Shown piece after piece: positions 59,501 through 64,000 of a DNA stretch of 64,000 bases. The stretch comes from Laburnicola sp. R22_1 (lineage: Eukaryota > Ascomycota > Dothideomycetes > Pleosporales > Didymosphaeriaceae). Both the position numbers and the translations under genes were made by a program. Numbering within the stretch: position 1 is the stretch's first letter; each line of letters starts with the position of its first letter. Under the pieces are notes generated by a model that was not told the DNA's origin, ran no database searches, and saw nothing but the letters and a program-made list of their open reading frames with translations. The stretch is from assembly GCA_014281115.1 (NCBI GenBank), contig JACONQ010000012.1:1302001-1366000 (forward strand), in the 5' to 3' direction.

Positions 59501-60040
59501 TATATATCTTTAGAAAACGCGCTAGCAATTTATTTAATATAGCTAATATAATAGGCCTAACCTTATAATTTATAGTAATTCTTTATTTATAGATAATTTA
59601 AAAACTTAGAGATTATCTTATAAATATATAGTTATACTCTATAGTAGAGCAATACTCTAAAAGACTACTTATTAGAATATAGTTATAACTTCTACTACTA
59701 AAGCTAAGCTACTCACACTTAAATATATAAGCAAAGAAGCAATAGCACTAAAGTAGTTCTTTAAGGAACTTAAACTTAATTTAGGATATATATAGAAAAA
59801 AATTTTATAATAATTAATAAATAATTAGACTAGTAATTAGAAAGAATAAGCGCATTAACACTTGTCTACGCTATGTTAAGAATATATAAAAAGATTATTT
59901 AAAGTTACTTACCTAAAAATAAGTAATATGCTAGTAGACAGACTTATAAAAGCACTTACTTAATAGCAGTTTACTTACTTTAAAGAGCTTCTATATCTTA
60001 AGAATATAAATAGAATTATTATAAAGAGAGTATAAGTTAT
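53550..60040 (+). mobile_element. Ty1/Copia polyprotein relic, RIP-mutated
   Basis: With stops ignored, the plus strand reads the reverse transcriptase N-terminal region around 57,300-57,628 (LANYLLRKLFKQAFYIKIAT, then LLQLTYAAILIAQLFRT). It resumes after an insertion at 58,779 (YNLEII-YNIVGAFLKV; LNQALYKLRDVVLLQYKEFL) and has VLFYINNILLIF in place of the YVDD box near 59,060-59,100. The RNase H follows near 59,560-59,780 (RLSYKYIVILYSRAIL, TSTTKAKLLTLKYISKEAIA). The C-terminus NMLVDRLIKALT is near 59,930, with the end near 60,035. Gag and integrase presumably occupy 53.9-57 kb but are too decayed to delimit. The 3' side is cut by the pogo element at 60,068. Confidence 0.82.
57642..58765 (-). 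mobile_element. 1,124-bp insertion inside the Copia reverse transcriptase, 13-bp TSD
   Basis: The Copia frame breaks after LFRT and resumes at LRTIIAI. The junction bases TATTTAGAACTAT occur at 57,629-57,641 and 58,766-58,778, so this segment was inserted later. Its left 127 bp (57,646-57,772) match the 130-bp retroposon at 31,429 in inverted orientation. That puts its 3' end (GCCACAC in the minus sense) at the left, and this copy extends about 1 kb further 5'. I see no LTRs, no terminal inverted repeats and no recognisable protein. The long TSD favours target-primed retroposition. Confidence 0.75.
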
Positions 60041-60067
60041 AAACTAATTATAAATTTAAGCTCTATA

Positions 60068-63000
60068 ACGTGGTTCACCAGCGAGTGACCCACACTAGTA
60101 AGCGCGCCACCTTTGCTAAGACCCCACCATCACTAACAATACCATCATAATACAACCACCTACCAGGTCTTCTAAGCCATCTAATAAAGCTCGGTTACTT
60201 ATTGCTATTAGAGCTATTAAACAAGACCCAAATCTTATAGAGCGAGCAGCAGCAGGGCTGTATAACGTTAATCGCAGAACGCTTAATTAAAGACGCAACA
60301 GAACGACTGCACAACGCGATAACCCACCTAAATTAAAGAATTTTACTCTCCTTAAGGAGCAGGCGCTTGTTGATTGTATAATTAAGCTAGACACGCGTGG
60401 ATTCCCTCCTACAAAGCTTATAATCCGCACAATAGCTAATTCACTACATTTATAGAGAGGAAAGCCACCTGTTAGTATTAACTAGACAGACAGGTTTATT
60501 AAGCGCAGACGTAAAGTTAAAACGCGTTAGTCTTAGTTATACAATAACTAGAGGGCATAATAGGAAGATCCTAAGGTTATAAACGCGTGGTTTAAGCTTG
60601 TAGAGGGCATTAAAGTTAAGTACGGCATTACAGATAAGGACACCTACAACTTTAATAAATTAGGCTTCCTAATAGGGGTTATAGAGTCTTAGCTTGTGGT
60701 CACAGTATTAGAGAGGCGTGCGAAACCCAAATTGATACAGCCAGGCGACCGCTAGTAGATTATGGTGATCTAGGGTATCTGCGCTGCTAGATGGGCAATC
60801 TCTCCCTTTATTATCTACGCTGGTAAGCGTTACATCTCCACCTAGTACAAAGACGCGTCAATTTCTAGCGATTAGGTAATCGCTGTTAGCAAGAACGGCT
60901 AGACAAACAACGAGCTTAGTATTGTGTGGTTAAAACACTTTAACGCGCATACAAAGGGACGCGCTAAAGGAACCTATTAGCTGCTAGTTATTAACAGCTA
61001 TAAGAGCTATAACTTAATTAAGTTCTAGGATTACTATAAGGAATATAAGATTATTACTCTCTATATACCGCCACATTTGTTACACCTGCTGCAGCTGTTA
61101 GATGTGGGCTATTTCTCCCCGCTAAAGAAGGCATATAGTGCTGAGATCTTAGGCTTGGCGCGTTGGCTAATACCGTGGGTCACCACCTAGTGCACGGCCC
61201 CACCTAGTGCACGGTTTCCAGATGCCCACACCCACAACTTTTGCAGCTGTAGAGTCGCATATATATTGTATTATCGCGAGATTTTTTAGTGGAGGGCTTT
61301 TAAGGACCTATTTGATTGATTAGTAACAATAAACTACGTGCGATACCTCTGTGGGAGGCGTACTTTGCGGGTGCGCGTGGCAGGGCTAGGTGTAGGCACC
61401 ACATCAACTACAGATAATATATCCACACCAACATCCTCTGTCTCCTCAGCGACTTAAGGAGGTGGTGCAAAGGCCTTTTAACGGCGTCTATTACCCTTTT
61501 TAGAGAATTGTATATCTTGTTAGAGTTGCTTTTTGGCTTCGCGCGCGATCCTAGCTTCTTCGCGCTGCACGGCCTTCTCGCGCTGTTCTTAAAGGCGTAT
61601 TTCTTTGGCCACCTCTCTCATGCGCTGCCTCTCTTCAAGCATAGTAGCCTTCTCCTGCTTCTGCTGCTCCCTACGCTTAATCTCCTTGGACTTCTATTAT
61701 TGTAGTAGCTGCTCGTCAGCATCCTTTTGTGCTTGGCGATCGCGGGCGTCCTTAACTTTAGATGGCAACCAGAATATAGCTCCACTATTATACTCCTACG
61801 GTGCCTTAAGTAATAGAGGCCTGCCACATTAACGGCGCTTCTTCTCATTGACAAAGGCCCCTCTAAGTCGCTCGTTTTCATGCTAGAGGAGCTGTTTTTG
61901 TACAGCCATCACGTGAATCGTCTGGCTTAGCTGTTGGGAGCGTCGATTGTAGATATCCTCCACTACCTAGCGCAGTAATCGCTCAATCTTTCTCTAATCT
62001 AAAGCGCTGAGTACGGAAGTAGTACTATCGCTTAATAAGGGCCTCTTAGTCTCCTCTATTTTAAACTTCTTAAGTATAGCCTCTAGGTCTAACGGCGAAA
62101 GCCCTATAACTTAAAAAGCCATTAAGATCGTCTTTTCCTTAAACGTTGTATGCCAGGCCTTATAGAACAAGCGGAAGAAGTCTCTTTTTGTAATCGCGAA
62201 GATGCCCTAGCAGCTATACATAAACTTGGAGAGCTCGTTTAAGTAGGCAGTTGATAGAGGCTTAAAAAGGCAGACGTCGAGCGGCTGCAAGGTGTGGGTA
62301 GCGTGGGGAGAATAGATGGCCAGAAGAATCCAATTGTTGTCGCAAAACTTAATAAACTCCATCGATATATGTGAGCCATGGCTGTTAAGGATAAGTAGAC
62401 GATATAATCGTCTTGCCTTTGCTTTTGTTTCGCGATTAAACACCTGTTCAAGCCATGCAAGCCCTAGCTTGTTGTTAGTCCATCCACTGGGCGATAAGGC
62501 GAAGAAGGTTTTGTGCTCTGCAGGGTCAAAATCTTAAAGCCATAAGTCTTATATCTTGCCAGAAATAGCCTAATAAATTAGCGCAGGCGTAAGATAGCTG
62601 CCGTCAGCGCAAATACAGGCTATTATAGTTATCCACTCCCTATTGCCGTCCTAGAGTGCTTGTTTTACGCCTCCGTGATTATATTAATAGCGGGAGAACA
62701 CGCGCTTCATTTTTAACAGCACCCTAATTAAGAAGCCCTTCTTATCCATATTATAGATATTGCGAGCCTCGATATTATACTAAGTTATCTTCTAGTCTAG
62801 GAGCTTAAAATATAGGGCGCATTTTAAGGCAGAGTCAGCTCTATAGCGTGTGGAATCAATGCTGGATACCTATTAAGATACAAGCTCAATGTGATGCCGC
62901 GCAATAAAGCAATCAACCCAGTTTTTTCCTAGCTCTTTTCCTGCTATTTCTGCTGCGAAATTCCGTATCATCTCCCTTGTAGGTGGTAGCCCTCATACAC

Positions 63001-64000
63001 AGAGCTTATTAATATATTGTACGAGCTCAGTTTCCTGTGTAGAGTTGAGAAGGCGCATATTATCGACTTTCTCCGCATAGCTGCCAATAACCCCGCGGTG
63101 ACGCTTCGACAGCAACGTTCGATCAACACCGTACTTTTTCGCAGTCTGAGTATAATTAGGCTTCTCTCCAAGCTTCAGCGATTTTAACGACTCTAGGGCA
63201 GCCTCCATTGGGTGTATATTGGTGGTGTAAAGCGATTCTGAAAGTGCGGGAGATTTGGTGTTGGCCGTGCACGAGGTGGGGCCGTGCACGAGGTGGTGAC
63301 CCACGGTAACCCACATCACAAAGATTAAGTTCCTCCTAGCCTTTAAAACCGCGTTTTTGAAGGTTTTCTCTGCAGAGACAATTAAGGGTGGTTTTCGCGG
63401 TGCTGGGCTAGTCCCATTGAATCCAGAGGAGGTGTTGCAGCACCTTAACATCCGCATCCGTACACCTAGTCTGCCCATTGAAGAGCCTACCACCTGGGAG
63501 TCTAAAACACCAAGTAACCTACGCGAATTTGAGGCGCAATTAACACTGGTTCGCAAGAGAATTAGAGATCACTTTAATTTATCACTAACTTTAACTATGC
63601 AGGTGCTTAAGAAGCTTGAAAAAGGCGCTCTAAGTGCAATGCATAGTCAGGTACTAGTGTTGGATGAAATTGCAGGCCTTCGCAAGACAATTAAGGAGAC
63701 TACAAGGCGAAAATCGCGTAAAAGGAGGTATATCCAGCATTAGGGATCACTTACAGTAGCAGAGGGATCTTAGCTAGCCACTCCTAAGGACGCTGGTGGA
63801 CAGAAGAAGGGTAAACAGTCGTCAGGTACTAGTCGCGCTGCAACAGGGCCATCAACTTAACGGCGTTGTGGCATCTGCAGGCAACCTGGACATAATGCGC
63901 AAACCTGCCAGGGAGTTAAAGAGGAAGAATCTGAATCAGATGCATTAACTCAGTATATATTTTCAAGTAGTGTTGCGACGCAGTCTGATAATGAATGAAA
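60068..64000 (+). mobile_element. Outer pogo/Fot1 transposon, continues past the window
   Basis: Begins after a TA with ACGTGGTTCACCAGCGAG. The plus-strand transposase starts near 60,140, is split at 61,172 by an inner transposon and resumes at 63,309, ending at TGA 63,995-63,997. Landmarks: a psq-type helix-turn-helix (RAAAGLYNVNRRTLN); CENP-B region (KEQALVDCIIKLDTRGFPPT); DDE_1 core with NFNKLGFLIGVI (expected FDE), LLVINSYKSYNLI (expected LD) and LLQLLDVGYFSPLKKAY; then after the insertion FSAETIKGGFRGAGLVPLNP; and a C-terminal zinc knuckle CGICRQPGHNAQTC. Stops fall where Gln or Trp is expected. RIP has destroyed the first two catalytic positions. The right terminus is not in the window. 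Confidence 0.88.
61173..63306 (-). mobile_element. Inner pogo/Fot1 transposon nested in the outer one, 2,134 bp
   Basis: 42-bp inverted termini (61,173-61,214 and 63,265-63,306, starting CCGTGGGTCACCACCT) are flanked by TA at 61,171-61,172 and 63,307-63,308. Each terminus contains a doubled CACCT[A/C]GTGCACGG subrepeat. The transposase reads on the minus strand from ATG 63,208 (MEAALESLKSLKLGEKP) to about 61,334. It has a psq HTH (TQTAKKYGVDRTLLSKRH), a CENP-B HTH (GLPPTREMIRNFAAEIAGKE), and the DDE core IYNMDKKGFLI, RLLILNSHGSHISM (expected LDGHGSH) and LQPLDVCLFKPL. A Lys/Glu-rich coiled tail follows. The second catalytic Asp is Asn and about fifteen stops interrupt the frame, but decay is milder than in the rest of the isochore. 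Confidence 0.9.

Larger units (their letters stand above)
19746..64000. other. RIP-mutated AT-rich isochore made of nested transposons
   Basis: From here to the window end the sequence is dominated by A, T and TpA steps, and long open frames vanish except in the less-decayed elements near the right end. Reading frames of recognisable transposases and polyproteins are interrupted mainly by TAG/TAA where CAG, CAA or TGG are expected, and key Asp/Glu codons read Asn/Lys. These are C-to-T and G-to-A changes on one or the other strand, as RIP produces. No host gene was found in this region. The identified elements are listed separately. Confidence 0.9.

Overview
The window looks like a nuclear chromosome segment of a filamentous ascomycete (Pezizomycotina). 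Short introns of 47-101 bp with GT/AG ends and CTGAC/CTAAC-type branch sites interrupt genes for a prohibitin, Mrt4, Mdm10, a conidiation-type homeobox factor and a HeLo-like pseudokinase. The base composition is strikingly two-part. Positions 1-19,745 are gene-bearing and of balanced composition. From about 19,746 to the end the DNA is extremely A+T rich, saturated with TpA, and built from transposable elements full of stop codons. This is the classic outcome of repeat-induced point mutation (RIP) and resembles the AT-isochores of Dothideomycetes such as Leptosphaeria. The class is an inference and I name no species.

Gene-rich part, left to right: a truncated HeLo-like/pseudokinase gene (+); a three-finger C2H2 transcription factor with a C-terminal coiled coil (+); prohibitin-1 (-); a multi-pass membrane protein of a large fungal family whose frame is broken in three places (-); an intronless protein resembling a STAND-type NTPase core without a P-loop (+); MRT4, a ribosome assembly factor (-); MDM10, a mitochondrial outer-membrane barrel of ERMES and SAM (+, divergent from MRT4); and a homeobox transcription factor of the Htf1/MoHOX2 type (+). 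Three of these products concern mitochondria or ribosome biogenesis and look like ordinary conserved genes. The HeLo and STAND-like genes are the accessory, fast-evolving type.

AT-rich part: I see nested insertions whose order can be partly read from target-site duplications (TSDs). Two directly repeated ~6.6 kb RIP-mutated units (A 19,990-26,600; B 27,340-35,060) differ in length because B carries three later insertions: a solo LTR (TSD CTAAT, with the empty site preserved in A), a tRNA-derived SINE (11-bp TSD) and a 130-bp retroposon fragment (10-bp TSD). Next come a complete LTR retrotransposon with gag and protease but no visible reverse transcriptase (35,544-41,131; TSD AATAG), a KDZ/Plavaka-like transposase relic, and a pogo/Fot1 element with intact 28-bp inverted termini (45,949-48,162). 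After a long unidentified stretch there is a hAT-like MITE (8-bp TSD) inside an LTR-like relic. A Copia polyprotein relic follows, split by a 1,124-bp insertion (13-bp TSD) that shares an end with the 130-bp fragment. The window closes with one pogo/Fot1 transposon nested inside another.

All autonomous elements seen are inactivated by changes expected of RIP (Gln/Trp codons to stops, catalytic Asp to Asn). The short insertions keep a much more balanced composition. Coordinates of RIP-decayed units are approximate unless a TSD or terminal repeat fixes them.
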